DNA of 64,000 nucleotides from Hyparrhenia diplandra (lineage: Eukaryota > Streptophyta > Magnoliopsida > Poales > Poaceae). This document shows, piece after piece, positions 21,216 to 32,999 of this stretch. The translations under genes were made by a program, and so were the position numbers. The stretch spans positions 1,337,560 through 1,401,559 of the forward strand of contig JADLZK010009374.1 of the NCBI GenBank assembly GCA_015847255.1. The letters run 5' to 3'. The notes beneath the pieces are model-generated. The model ran no database searches. It saw only the letters and a list, made by a program, of their open reading frames with translations, and was not told where the DNA came from. Each line of letters opens with the position of its first letter. Within the stretch, counting starts at the first letter, position 1.

Positions 21216-23123
21216 CGCCACCGGCGACAACGGTGCTCCCACGGGGCGCCCGCCCGGCGTCGTCTCCTCCACGATCACCGGCGCTACAAACAACGGACAC
21301 GTCTACCCCGAGGATGCCCCTATTTGTTGTGGTTCGGGATCAAATCGGATCGGGAGGCCATCACCGACGCGTCCACGGTTTTCGACGAAAAGCCTACCCA
21401 ACTAGGCCAACGTCGAGAGACTCAAAGAACGGTCCGAGATAAGTTCCGACAACACCAAAGAACGTCATCTCGACATCGGGAACATCGGGAACGCCAACGT
21501 CACTATGGGCGACACAACGGCGTCCAACCGACGTCGACATCGACGTCGCCCGACCCGACATCCCGGACATCACGGCGCCATAAACAACAACGGCGCCAAC
21601 ACCGTCGCCGACCGGGACATCACACGCCCACACCGGTCACCGTGCAAGTCCATCCCAACCAACATGGAGCTTCTACCTCTACCACCCATGCTACAACGAC
21701 GACACTTTCGACATCATCATCGCCAACCATGACGCCCTCGACACCGGCACCATCGACGACACCCCTACGAGCACGACCATAGGAGGGAACAGCAATGCCC
21801 TCGTGAGCGCCAACGACATCACCAACGACCACGATCCGCGATCGGCGTCGCTACGCGACGACACCCTCGGCATCGCACGACATCGCCAACAACGACGACA
21901 CTATCATGGCGCCCGCGAGCGGCATCGACGCTCTCGGGGGCGCCAACGCCGATGACGACCCCTCGACGTCGGACGCGACTCGTCCACTCGCCCGACCTTC
22001 AACAACGACAACAATTTTGCTACACCTACCGATGTCCCTTGGACTTCCACCATGGCGGAGAACGCCAACAAGCGAATCAGAATCTCATCGCCGGCCGACA
22101 CGGCAAGTGCTTCATCAACAACCCCACTCCCAGCCAGCCGACTTCCCGATGACACGAGCCGCCTCAGGCGAAGGCGCCCCCCCATCACGGCACGTCAACG
22201 GAACATCGGCGAACAAAAACATGAGGTATGCCGCTATCCACCTCATAATAGCGGTACTTCTCTGGTTCATCGGACCGCCAAACCGAGGCGCCACGGGAGG
22301 ACGGGACACCTCCACACGGTGTCTCCCTTGCGGCTTCAAGCTGCCCATCTACGGCGACCTCATCGCAACCTAGTGCCAAGGGGACTGGAGAAGGACCGTA
22401 TGACTACATCGGCACCTCTAAGTTCGCCAACAACCTCTACGCCTCATCGAAGAGGCCCTACGGGGAGGCGCCCCGATCGAAGGACACAGCGATCCGCCTC
22501 ACTCGTCTCCTCAACCCCCCCTCCGCCACGTCCATCGCACAACTCGGCAACAGGCAATGGACACGATGACATCAACAGCGACATCACCAACGGCAACTCG
22601 GCTATGGCAGCCGGGACGACTCGAGGTTTAGCCGGCGTGTGGGACGCGTCGCCTCGTCGAAGCGGTGGGGAGATGTCATACCCCGTGATTGGGCCTTGGG
22701 AGGCCGTCCGCCCAGCCCAAGGGGCATCGTGCGTGGCTACCAAAAAGAGGGCAGCAGCCCCACCAACGCCGACATGAGGTACATGCCACATGCACCAGTC
22801 TTCTACCACGTCTACCTTGTCACCACTACGGAGGCCCTCATCCCAACTCAACCTCGCTACACCGACCGACAACAAGCTACATGGCATCGTCGGAACCACC
22901 AAGCTCCAAAAGGGTGAGCACTAGTTTGGGCGCCGCTCAAGCAATGGAATCCCACCCCGTCGAACCAAAGATCGAAAGGGTCGGCGTCCTCATCTTCGCC
23001 CGGCTTTATTCCCTCTATACGGTGGATGCAACAAACTTCGGAACATCGCTTCGATCGACCGTCAACGAGAACACCCCGTAGAACCACAAAGCCGAGGACG
23101 CGCCGTCGTGGAAAGGGGAGTGA

Positions 23124-23720
23124 TGTCATGTGCCACGGACGACGGCCCAACAGGCCCAAGGGGGGCACGCACGCGCTGCCGCCCCTTGCCGCCGCCGCCA
23201 TCATCCTTCGCTTCGTCGTTAAGTAATAATTATTTAGGAATAAATATTTAGGAAAGAAATAAATTGCTTTGTCAAGAGGTATTCCAATTTATAAGGAAAC
23301 CTCCTAGATATTTCTTAGCATGCAAGTCTCCCTCGGACTATAAATACAAGGGGCATGTAGTCAGTTGAATCTTAATCAGAAAAATTAAAGGGGTAACACC
23401 CAAACAGCTCTTGTCTCTCAGGCTCCCTATCTCTTTACCCTAGCGCCGCGTCTTGCCGCCATCACCCGCGCCGCCGCCTCCCGCCCCGACGCACGCGCGC
23501 CTAGGGCCCCGCCGCCGCCCGCGCGCCGCCTCGCCTCGCCACCGCCCCGGGGCTGGCATGCGTCATCATCGTCATCTCCTACCTCGCCGATCATCGCGGC
23601 CCACGTCATCCACGCTATTCGCCGCCGATCGTCGTCACCACCGCTGCCTACGCCGCCGCCGCCGACCGGAAAGCTGCCGCCGACGTGTCACGGCCGGCCC
23701 AATCTAACCGGTTTGTGACA
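23124..23720 (+). repeat. A1 3' LTR, 597 bp
   Basis: Same start and end words as the 5' LTR, with scattered substitutions and small indels. This implies an insertion old enough for the LTRs to diverge by several per cent by eye. Confidence 0.85.
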
Positions 23721-23726
23721 AGGCTC

Positions 23727-25040
23727 CAACGGAGGCTCCACGTCAATTCTCACCAAACAGCGCTAAAAAAAAGATAAATGCTAGAAATTCTCACGTTAAT
23801 TAGAAACATCCTACCATCAAACAAATGATCAAAGCTATCTATAACCGTAGGATCTAATTTAACTTTTTAACGAAATTACCCACCACTGCCATTATACCTA
23901 AATAAATCTTTGCGTGCTAACAAAATCTTGAATATTTGTCTGGAACATGCACAGAATTCGTTGATAAATTAATATCTAAATGGGCCCACTGTCCCGTTCC
24001 CTCGGTGAGTAATGCACCATCCCTACTACCATCATAGCAATTGATTTTTATTATCTGCGAAATATTATTGATCAACGGCCCATCAAAAAATATCTTCTCC
24101 TGTGTGGTCAAATATATTAACCAAGCTTAGATTTTATTAATTAACCAAGAACCGTTCAATATGAAAAAAAAAAAACCTTAGTCTTACGTACCAAGAAAAT
24201 CTTGATTGGCGCTATTTAATAGTTTAGATATTTTATTAATTAACCAACAACCGTTCTACGTCCAAATTGCACGTTAGAAAATATCCTCCGTACGCTAAAA
24301 CCTATCGCCGTCGGTGCCTCCTATTAGCTTCTCTCTCTATCGCTTGCAGAAACCTATTGCCGCCGGCTCATCCATCACACGGAGTTCTCAATCCCCAAAA
24401 AAAGTCACCGATATTGCCTGCTCTTCCTAATCAACTATTTGTAGTTGCATGCATGAAGTCCGGACCCATTCTTTCCTGATCTACTATTTGGAGTAGCTAC
24501 GATGGATTGGTTCTCGGTCTTCTATTGTGGATTGTGGATATGAAAGAGGTGATGGTTACTGCAACTGCAGCAGACCCTACATTTGTCCATCTTCCGTCAG
24601 CATTGTAGATCAGTAAGTGCATGGAGCTCCGGAGCAAAAAGTTCATCAGACCAGCCATCAACAAGAACTACGTAGGCACGCATATGGACCATGAATGAGA
24701 GTATGGAGTTGCATGTACAATCTCGCTTGCTCGCCGTGTCCTCTATCCTCGCCACCTACGAGATGAAGATGACAAGCATTTGGGGAAAAAAAGCATTTCA
24801 GTGTACTAATGCCTGAGGGTCATGGAGCGTCATGTCTCCATACAGGTGAGACCACAACTTCTGAATGCAAAAGTTCTTTCCAACATTATTATTGAATCTC
24901 TCTATATATATAGCTACATAATTTTTATGTACTAAAGTATACAATTCACATGTCATAATCAAAGTCAAATCAGCCTCGGCTCTATTCCGAAGACGGTGTA
25001 CAGAGCTTGCTGGTAGAACGTGGAAGATTGAAGCGTACGC
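23727..25040. other. Helitron 2 interior, no gene
   Basis: AT-rich. It begins with the Helitron 5'-end repeat also seen at 16900-17205. No coding region was recognised. Confidence 0.45.
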
Positions 25041-25049
25041 ATTTATCGG

Positions 25050-25757
25050 TGTAACACCCCTCCCTCCAAAGCCGCACCGCAAAGCCCTTCCGAGGGGCGT
25101 GCACGCGTACACATAGCACCCTGCTTACACTTTCGTCCTCGCTTCATGTAAAAGGGTTAACCCGAAGGTGCTATGGCTGGAAGGCAAAGGCTTATAAGTT
25201 GGCTTCACCCTTGCTCAACTAGCAAGGTGGTACTAAACATGTGCACTCTACACTCATAGGCCCCTACTGGGCCACATCCTTATTGGGCCGGGTGTTACAT
25301 ACACCCCCCCTCAAAGGACTCGACGTCCTCGTCGAGCGCCAACTTAACCAGGACCTCCCCTCTTGGCACACGCAACCGTGCGCCCAGTGCCGGCACATGT
25401 GCCATGCCGTGCACTCCGCAGAGCCTACACGCGCAATGAACCCCATGTCCGCACATCTGGCCCGCACGCGCCCGTGGCCGCGAAGGTCGGCTTTGATACC
25501 ACCCGTAACACCCCGTCCTCCAAAGCCGCACCGCACAGCCCTTCCGAGGGGCGTGCACGCGGCGTACACATAGCACCCCCGCTTACACTTTCGTCCTCGC
25601 CGTGTAAAAGGGTTAAACCGGAAGGTGCTATGGTGCTGGAAGGCAAAGGCTTATAAGTTGGCTTCACCCTTGCTCAACTAGCAAGGTGGTACTAAACATG
25701 TGCACTCTACACTCATAGGCCCCTACCGGGCCACATCCTTATTGGGCGGGTGTTACA
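25050..25757 (-). mobile_element. TRIM (terminal-repeat retrotransposon in miniature), 708 bp
   Basis: Direct terminal repeats at 25050-25299 and 25504-25757 (250 and 254 bp, near-identical) read tgtaacacccc...gggtgttaca. They are flanked by an exact 5-bp duplication, atcgg, at 25045-25049 and 25758-25762. Minus-strand polarity is set by a primer-binding site tggtatcaaagccgac (complement of 25486-25501) next to the right-hand LTR, and by a C-run at 25304-25312 (minus-strand polypurine tract) next to the left-hand LTR. The 204-bp interior has no coding capacity. Open frames across it are artefacts. Confidence 0.9.
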
Positions 25758-25762
25758 ATCGG

Positions 25763-27671
25763 CAACACCAACTATAGCCTAGGCAGATCGTGTGTGAGCC
25801 CGGCGGACATGGATGACGCGTTCAACACAGTTTCTTCTTCATCGACTCCATATATCAACGTCCGAAAGTCATGTGGATCATCGCATAGTTTGCGATATCC
25901 CATGGAGATCCAAGACAACATGTTCCAAAAGCGAGGAGGGTGATGGTGTGCATGTTCTTGTGAATGGGTGAGAAACTAATCTGATTTTCTCCAGCTCCAT
26001 GTATGCTAACTGGTATTGTGTGGCTCCAACCATAAGATGGTGAGGATGGTCATCGAGGCGACGGAGATGACATCCGACTACCAGTAAGATCAATCCATCA
26101 ACAATCAGCAAGGACTCCATCGACAACAGCTCCACATCTACATCAAACGACACCATGACACCACGGCACATGGCAACATCGAAGTGATTACGGACACACC
26201 AACATTATATCATGGGGACGATGAGGAGATCTAGGTGAAGAAATGGAAAGCGGGAAAAAAAGCAGGCTAGCCATAACACGAATTTTCGCCTACGCCCGCA
26301 ACATCTAGACATCTAACGCTGTCCCCGTCCAACATGATGACTAAAGGTATGGCCATCCTTACTAGATGCCAAAATTTTTAATTTGTCTATTGCAACATAC
26401 ATGATATCATCCTAATTGAAATTAGGTATAACATTTATTTTAAATTTAACATCCTTGATTGCTACTTCCCACAAATAATTTTATGATATAGTCCTCATTG
26501 ACCATCAGGTGTGGTTTTTATTATATTAATAATAATGTCACTGAACTACTTCTAATTACATGTTTATGATGCTAAAAAATTAGAGAATCCTTATTCGACC
26601 CCCAAAGTTTGCATTCAAATTACACTTAAATGGCATTATATATGAAAGATAATGTAAAGTAATACAAATCTATATAATTTGTACTTAAACTACCCACCTC
26701 AATTGGTACAAAAATTAATAAAAAAGTGTCAAATCAACAAGTAAATACTGATATAAAGCTATTACGAACAATAATTCGACATCCATGAGTTAAAACTTAT
26801 ATTATTACAAATATTTATTTTTATATGAATATTACTAACTTAATTTTAAGAATTATTTGTTTAATAAAACCATAATAATACCATACAATTAATTTTCAAC
26901 ATCTTGAGTGCCATAGTGCGCTGAACAATTATTTATGACATTTTCAAAACTAAGAGGGTAGCCAATGACCTAGAATATTCTTTTTCTTAGCAAAAAAAGA
27001 GAAAATTTTGAATAAACGATACAATAAGCATTAAATTTTTAAATTATTGCGTATAAAATATATTTCAACAATTAGATCAAAAGTTTAAGGTTAAGGTATA
27101 GATTTTCATGATATCACATATAAAGAGTTGATATAAGAGTTTATACACTTTAAGTTTATTTATGTTACAACTAAATACATGTGGTGCTGCTGAAATATTA
27201 ATCATAGAATTATTACACACAAAATTGGTACAAGTAAAAAATAGATCCTAAAATTCTTACAAAAGTCTAAATTATTTTTGTGTCAAATTGACGGTAGACT
27301 ATAATCACCATTGTAAATGATAGCTATTGTATCTCTGTAGTTAGTAAGGTTACAATTTAGGGAAAAAAATGAAAATTGAGGTTCTTCTCATCAAAATATA
27401 GACTGCACTACCAAAAAAAAAAAAAAAAAAATGTAGACAGTAGCTAAAACTACCATGGTTTAAGTAAATGTTTCAACTAAATGTATATTGAAGATACATA
27501 TAAATGCTATGCAAAGAAGCAAAACCTATGGAAAAATATAAAACAATATTTGATAGATTATTGATAAAAACTATAGAGTACCTATTATAGCTATTATTTT
27601 TTAGAAAATTAGTGGAGAGAGAAAGATATTTGATATAAGTAATTCTTATTAGTTAGTATCTTATAAAATTC
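25763..27671. other. Helitron 2 distal body, no gene
   Basis: Aligned in wording with Helitron 1. It includes an A-run at about 27413-27431. No reliable open frame. Confidence 0.5.
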
Positions 27672-27767
27672 AAACCGTGCGGGAGCAGCGGGTTGATGAA
27701 CCAGTGTACCATAATGTGTAATAATTTTCGGTATCAGTTGTCGCCTTCGATTTTTCCCCCTGAATTA

Positions 27768-28552
27768 GGACAGGTACATTGCTACGTGTCGGCGGTCTCA
27801 TAGCTTGTCTCATGCAAGTGCCACGTAGGATTTTTAGATGACGTGGAAGAAAGAGAAAGGAGAGAGAAAGTCAGGTCGTTGCCTGCTGAAACAACGAGCT
27901 CATGTCCGTCATCTTCGCTGGATGAGACAACTTCCGCTCCATTGTATGCCAAAGTCGTTGTTTCCTAGATCCGCTGCGGCGCCGTGCGAAATTCCTCTCC
28001 TCGCGCCAAATTTTTTCTCGCTCCCTATTTATGAAGGCTCATCTAGTCGGACTCTTCTTTCCAAGCTGAGCATGATCTTTAGTTTTTTTATTAATATAAT
28101 ATATAATGTCTTGATAGGATACGTGAGAACGTTTTCATATTGCTTATTTATGAAGGCTCATCTAGTTGGACTCTTCTTCTTTCCCAAGTTGAGCAGGATA
28201 CGTTGTTAGATTTGGACTTTCGCGTATATCCGTAGGACTCTAAATATCTTTCTGCTGTTCTGATGCCCTATATATAAAAATTATGACGGGTGTCAAATCT
28301 TATACGGTAGCATATTTTATATTTCCTATACGGTAACGTGTACATGTCTTAATGTTATAAATAAGCTACATAGTTATGGTTGTATAGGATCCTATCGTTC
28401 ATTTGGTCCATGCATAATTTTAGGGGTTATATGTTACTACCGGATAACTTAAAAGGCGACCCATTGTATAAAGTCGCCCCCATTTAGGTCGATCTCAAGA
28501 TTACGTGGCAGTTTATGAGACCGTCTATTAGACAACACCAATGTACCTACCC
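27768..28552. mobile_element. PIF/Harbinger-like non-coding element, 785 bp
   Basis: Long imperfect inverted repeats: ggacaggtacattgct on the left, and gggtaggtacattggt on the complementary strand at the right. Both are followed inward by 'ggtctcata' and 'gccacgta'. TTA target duplications lie at 27765-27767 and 28553-28555. Two copies of tatttatgaaggctcatcta (about 28024 and 28142) lie inside. The 123-codon frame at 27838 spans this structure and is not supported as a gene. Confidence 0.65.
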
Positions 28553-28555
28553 TTA

Positions 28556-29145
28556 ATGTATTGGTTGTTGCTGCTCCACCGAATAAAAGGCATTGCCTCT
28601 TTGTTCGTTAGTCGTCGCCGTCTCTATTCTACTCCTTCATATTAGCCTTCTATTCTACCGGGATTTTTGCGTAGATCTGAAATTTCTCAGCCGGTGGAGA
28701 CAAACATGTTTGGTTCCGAGTTACATTGCCTTTCCTTGCCATCCTGGGATGGTGCATATAGAAGATAGGATGTCTTTCCATCATGTCGGGAAATGGATTT
28801 AATGATGGAAATTATTTTTTAACTGTCATGGTTTATACAAAAACCATTTGCCACATATATAAACACATAAACATCATTTGTAACTGTTGACCTTAGCCTT
28901 ATCCAACCCAGAAAGAACGTAATTGTAGCACAGTGTCATGTTTTAGTACCTTTTAAGTTTAACCAATTATAGATAACAAAGTATCAATATTTAAGACATC
29001 GAACAAATATCATTAGATTAATTGTGAAGTGTATTTTTTATAATAAATTGATTTGGAGATTCAAAAATGAATATCATTTACTAAAAACATGGTCAAATGA
29101 AATTACTTTAACTATCACACAACCCGTAGTTGTAGAGTTTTTAGG
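28556..29145. other. No gene recognised
   Basis: AT-rich sequence before element A2. A 69-codon frame at 28593 has no recognisable domain. Confidence 0.4.
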
Positions 29146-29150
29146 ATATA

Positions 29151-29777
29151 TGTCACAAACCGGTTAGATTGGGCGGTTTGTGACACGTCGGGCGCAGCTT
29201 TTTCGGGCGCGGCAACGGCGTAGGCAGCGGTGGTGACGACGATCGGGCGGAGATGGCATGGCTGGCGTGGGGCTGACGATGAACAGCGAGGTAGGAGATG
29301 ACGATGATGACGCATACAGCAGCTCCGGGCGGTGGCGAGGGACGGCGGCGGCGGCCGGTGGCCGCTACGGCGCCTAGGAGCGCCCTAGGGCGCGCGTCGT
29401 CGGGCGGAGGCGGCGGGCGCTGGTGATGGCGGCGCACGCGTTAGGTAGGGTAGAGAGATAGGGAGCCCGAGAGACAAGAGCTGTTTGGGTGTTACCCCTT
29501 TAATTTTTCGATTAAGGTTCAACCGACTACATGCCCCTTGTATTTATAGTCCAAGGGAGACTTGCATGCTAAGAAATATCTAGGAGGTTTCCTTATAGAT
29601 TGGAATACCTCTTGACAAAGCAATTTATTTCTTTCCCAAAATATTTATTCCTAAATAATTATTACTTAATCCATTTAAGGATGACGAGGATGGCGGCTGC
29701 GGCGGCGCGCAGGGCAGGCGGGCGCGTGCGTGCCCCCTCCCTGGTCTCATTGGGCCGCTCGTCCGTGGCACATGACA
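29151..29777 (-). repeat. A2 3' LTR, 627 bp
   Basis: Reads tgtcacaaaccgg...cacatgaca on the plus strand, the reverse complement of the A1 LTR. Confidence 0.85.
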
Positions 29778-31368
29778 TCACTCCCCTTTTCCCCGACGGC
29801 GCGTCCTCACTTATTTGTGGTTTCTGACAATTTGTTGTCGTTGACGGTCGATCGAGCAAAGCATGTTCGAAGTTTGTTGCATCCACCGTATAGAGGGAAT
29901 AAGCTGGGCCGAAGATGAGGACGCTGACCCTTTTCGATCTTTGGTTCGACGGGTGGGATTCCATTGCTTGAGCGGCGCCCAAGCTAGTGCTCTGCCTAGA
30001 GCTTGGTGGTTCGGCGATGCCATGTAGCTTGTTGTCGGTCGGTGTAGCGGGTTGAGGTGGGATGAGGGCCTCCGTAGTGGTGACAAGGTAGACGTGGTAG
30101 AAGACTGGTGCATGTGGCATGTACCTCATGTCGGGTTGGTGGGGTTGCTGCCCTCTTTTTGGTAGCCACGCACGATGCCCCTTGGGCTGGGCGGACGGCC
30201 TCCCAAGGCCCAATCCTAGGGCATGACATCTCCCCACCGTTCGACGAGGCGACGCGTCCACGCGTCGGCTAAACCTCGAGTCGTCCCGGCTGCCATAGCC
30301 AAGTTGCCGTTGGTGATGTCGCTGTTGATGTCATCGTGTCCATTGCCTGTTGCCGAGTTGTCAGCGATGGTCGGGCGAGGGGGTTGAGGAGACGAGTGAG
30401 GCGGATCGCTGTGTCCTTCGATCGGGGCGCCTCCCGTTGTAGGGCCTCTCCTGATGAGGCGTAGAGGCTGTTGGCGAACTTGGAGGTGCCAATGTAGTCG
30501 TACGGGTCCTTGTCCAGTCCCGTTGGCGCTAGGTTGCTGATGAGGTCGCCGTAGATGGGCAGCTTGAAGCCGCAAGGGAGACACCGTGTGGAGGTGTCCC
30601 AGTCCTCCTGTGGCGCCTGGCTTGGCGTCCCGATGAACGTAGAAGTACCGCTATTATCGGGTGGATAGCGGCATACCTCATGTTTTTGTTACGCCGATGT
30701 TCCGTTGACGTGCCGTGATGGGGGCTCCTTCGGCCGAGAGCGCTCGTGGTGTGTCGTGAAGTTGACTCGCTGGGAGTGGGGTTATTCTTTGAAGCACTTG
30801 CCGGTGTCGAAGTCGTGATGAGATTTCTGATTCGCTTGTTGACGTTCACCGCCATGGTGGAAGTCCAAGGGACGCCGATGGAGGTGTAGCGCATTGTTGT
30901 CGTTGTTGAAGGTTGGCGAGTGGACGAGTGCGTCGACGTCAGGGGGGTCGTCATCGGCGTTGGCGCCCCTGAGAGCGTCGGTGCCGTTCGTGGCGCCCAT
31001 GATAGTGTCGTCGTTGTTGGCGATGTCGTCGATGACGAGGGTGTCGTATGTAGCGACGTCGATGGAGATGTCGTGGTCGTTGGTGATGTCGTTGGCGCTC
31101 ATGAGGGCATTGCTGTTCCCTCCTATGGCCGTGCCCGTAGGGGTGGCATTGTTGTCGTCGATGGTGCCGGTGTCGAGGACGTCATGGCTGGCGATGACGA
31201 TGTCGAGTGTCGTCGTTGTAGCATGGGTGGTAGAGGTGGAAGCTCCATGTTGGTTGGGATGGACTTGCCTGGTGACTGTGGAGCGAGTGATGTCCTGGTC
31301 GGCGACGTTGGCCTAGTTGGGTAGGCTTTTCGTCGAGCAGCTGGTGGACGTCGGTGGTGGCCTCCTGA

Positions 31369-31713
31369 TCAGATCTGATCTGAACCACAACAGCAGGGGC
31401 ATCCTCGGGGTAGACGTGTCCGTTGCTTGTAGCGCCGGTGATCGTGGAGGACGACGTCGGCGGCGCCCGTGGGAGCACCGTTGTCGTCGGTGGCGCCCAT
31501 GGTGGGGGCGGCGTCGAGGAGGTCGTCGAGCTCACCGGTGACCTTCATGCGGGAGAGGTGGTCTAACTGGATTGCGTAGCGATGGATCGGAAGGCTGGAG
31601 CCGTACTTATCTTTGATGTAGTTGGCGATTATAGCTTTGTTGGCGTTCTCGGGTCCAAGCGCGTAGATCGCCTCCATGATCATCTCCGGGTAAGGCGGCA
31701 GCGGGGCGACCAT
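31369..31713 (-). CDS. H15 (linker-histone/HMGA-like) domain protein encoded by LTR element A2
   Basis: A 114-residue frame starts at 31713, about 50 bp inside the 5' LTR, the usual position of gag. Residues 6-60 read as the winged-helix H15 domain of plant HMGA (HMG-I/Y) and H1 proteins: PPYPEMIMEAIYAL, then NKAIIANYIKDKYG, a LP..H turn, and LDHLSRMKVTGEL. In plant HMGA proteins this domain precedes AT-hook repeats; no RGRP hooks follow here. The frame runs on into Asp/Ala/Gly-rich sequence and stops at 31369. Host H15 domains bind linker DNA in the nucleus. A role for this copy is inference: it may be a captured fragment without function. Identification is from pattern, not a search. Confidence 0.65.
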   Translation of the reverse strand: MVAPLPPYPEMIMEAIYALGPENANKAIIANYIKDKYGSSLPIHRYAIQLDHLSRMKVTGELDDLLDAAPTMGATDDNGAPTGAADVVLHDHRRYKQRTRLPRGCPCCCGSDQI

Positions 31714-31763
31714 CGAATCTTGGCGGTGGCGGCGTGGTTGGATCGTCCGGTCCGGATACCATT

Positions 31764-32373
31764 TGTCACGAACCGATTAGATTGGGCGGCTATGACACGC
31801 CGGGCGGCAGCTTTCGAGGCGGCGGCGGCGTAGGCAGCGGTGGTGACGGCGATCGGCGGCGAGATGGCGTGGATGGCGTAGGGCTGATGATGAACGGCGA
31901 GGTAGGAGATGACGATGATGACGCATAAAGCAGCTCCGGCGGTGACGAGGGACGGCGGCGGCGGCGGGCTGGCGCGCGGCGGCGGCGCCCTAGGGCGCGC
32001 GTGCGTCGGGGCAGGAGGCGGCGGCGCAGGTGATGGCGGCGCACGTGCGCTAGGTAGAGAGATAGGGAGCCCGAGAGACAAGAGTTGTTTGGGTGTTACC
32101 CCTTTATTTTTTTCGATTAAGATTCAACCGACTACATGCCCCTTGTATTTATAGTCCGGGGAGACTTGCATGCTAAGAAATATCTAGGAAGTTTCCTTAT
32201 AGATTGGAATACCTCTTGACAAAGCAATTTATTTCTTTCCCTAAATATTTATTCCTAAATAATTATTACTTAACCACGGGCGAAGGATGACGAGGCAGCG
32301 GCGGCCGCAGGCGGCTGGCGCGTGCGTGCCCCCTCCTTGGGCCTGTTGGGCCGCTCGTCCGTGGCACATGACA
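31764..32373 (-). repeat. A2 5' LTR, 610 bp
   Basis: Contains a minus-strand TATA context gactataaatac (complement of about 32142-32153, with one change) and the same end words as the other A LTRs. Confidence 0.85.
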
Positions 32374-32378
32374 ATAGA

Positions 32379-32892
32379 GGGAGTGAATTCTTTTTCTGTA
32401 TTAGAGAAAAATAGTCTTTTAGGGCAACCGCAATTGCTAACTCATAAGCTAGCTCTAAGTATATTGTTTATATATCTATAACTCTTATAAAGATAAACCC
32501 CACTAGATGAGTTCTCTCTACATGCAAGGTGTTCACATCATTCTCCACTTAGTGAACCCACTACATATTCTATCTTTTAATGCAAAGTGTACACATCATT
32601 ACCCACTATATCCATGTCATCCCTTATTAATTACAAAAAATCCATGTCATCTCTATCATGTAAAATGATTTAAATCTTTAATCTATTAACATACAAGTTA
32701 TACCTACGTACAATATTTGCTTCATCACCTATACCTCCATAATGTAATCAAATATTCTATACTGTTTTTATTTACGAGAGCTGATTAGTTAAAATAACTT
32801 TTAGACAAATTCTTATATATGTATACATAATATTCTATATAAAAGGTATTATTAAGAGAATCCCCTGACAACGTGCAGGGGTATACTTCTAG
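32379..32892 (+). mobile_element. Helitron-like 3' end fragment
   Basis: A stem cccctg/cagggg at about 32863-32880 is followed by tatactt and CTAG at 32889-32892, then T. This fits a Helitron terminus. The AT-rich DNA before it has no clear 5' end and no gene. Confidence 0.45.
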
Positions 32893-32999
32893 TTCTAATA
32901 CAAGAGATAGAAAAGCTAGCTCTTGATGAAGAGCTAAGCTCATACAAACATTTCAAGAGCATGTGACATTGTCATACGGATTTTTTTTATTAACTTCTA

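Larger units (their letters stand above)
20336..23720 (+). mobile_element. Non-autonomous LTR retrotransposon A1, 3385 bp
   Basis: TG...CA long terminal repeats lie at 20336-20947 and 23124-23720, flanked by an exact 5-bp duplication (aggct). A primer-binding site, tggtatccggaga, starts 3 bp after the 5' LTR; it resembles the methionyl initiator tRNA complement (TGGTATCAGAG) with changes. The polypurine tract gaaaggggagtga abuts the 3' LTR. The 2.2-kb interior shows no protease, reverse transcriptase, RNase H or integrase. From about 21000 it carries an H15-domain-like sequence, here frameshifted. The rest is GC-rich with overlapping frames on both strands that I do not trust as genes. It is inserted in the 5' end of Helitron 2. 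Confidence 0.85.
20305..27704 (+). mobile_element. Helitron 2, interrupted by an LTR element and a TRIM
   Basis: The 5' end (tcttactattactaattgga at about 20312) is followed at once by LTR element A1. Helitron sequence resumes at 23721 (ggctccaacggaggctccac). The 3' end at 27672-27704 is a decayed hairpin (aaccgtgc...gcgggtt) with ccag in place of CTAG. Internal blocks 25930-26230 and 26370-27690 align in order with Helitron 1 17700-17960 and 18690-20230, so the two are related non-autonomous copies. Without insertions it would be about 3.3 kb. Confidence 0.7.
29151..32373 (-). mobile_element. Non-autonomous LTR retrotransposon A2, 3223 bp, inverted relative to A1
   Basis: LTRs lie at 29151-29777 (3' end of the element) and 31764-32373 (5' end). 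Near-matching target duplications are atata at 29146-29150 and ataga at 32374-32378. The minus strand has the primer site tggtatccgga just inside the 5' LTR (complement of 31752-31762) and a polypurine tract beside the 3' LTR (complement of about 29778-29792). The interior is homologous to A1 along its length. No reverse transcriptase or integrase was seen. The first internal frame encodes an intact H15-type domain. Further frames (30782-31102, 30529-30954 and others) are partly shared with A1 but are frame-shifted against each other. Confidence 0.85.

Noticed and set aside
21177..22777. Long GC-rich open frames in both strands of elements A1 and A2 (up to 241 codons)
   Set aside because: They overlap heavily, are Thr/Arg/Pro-rich, and the copies differ by frameshifts; no domain apart from H15 is legible.
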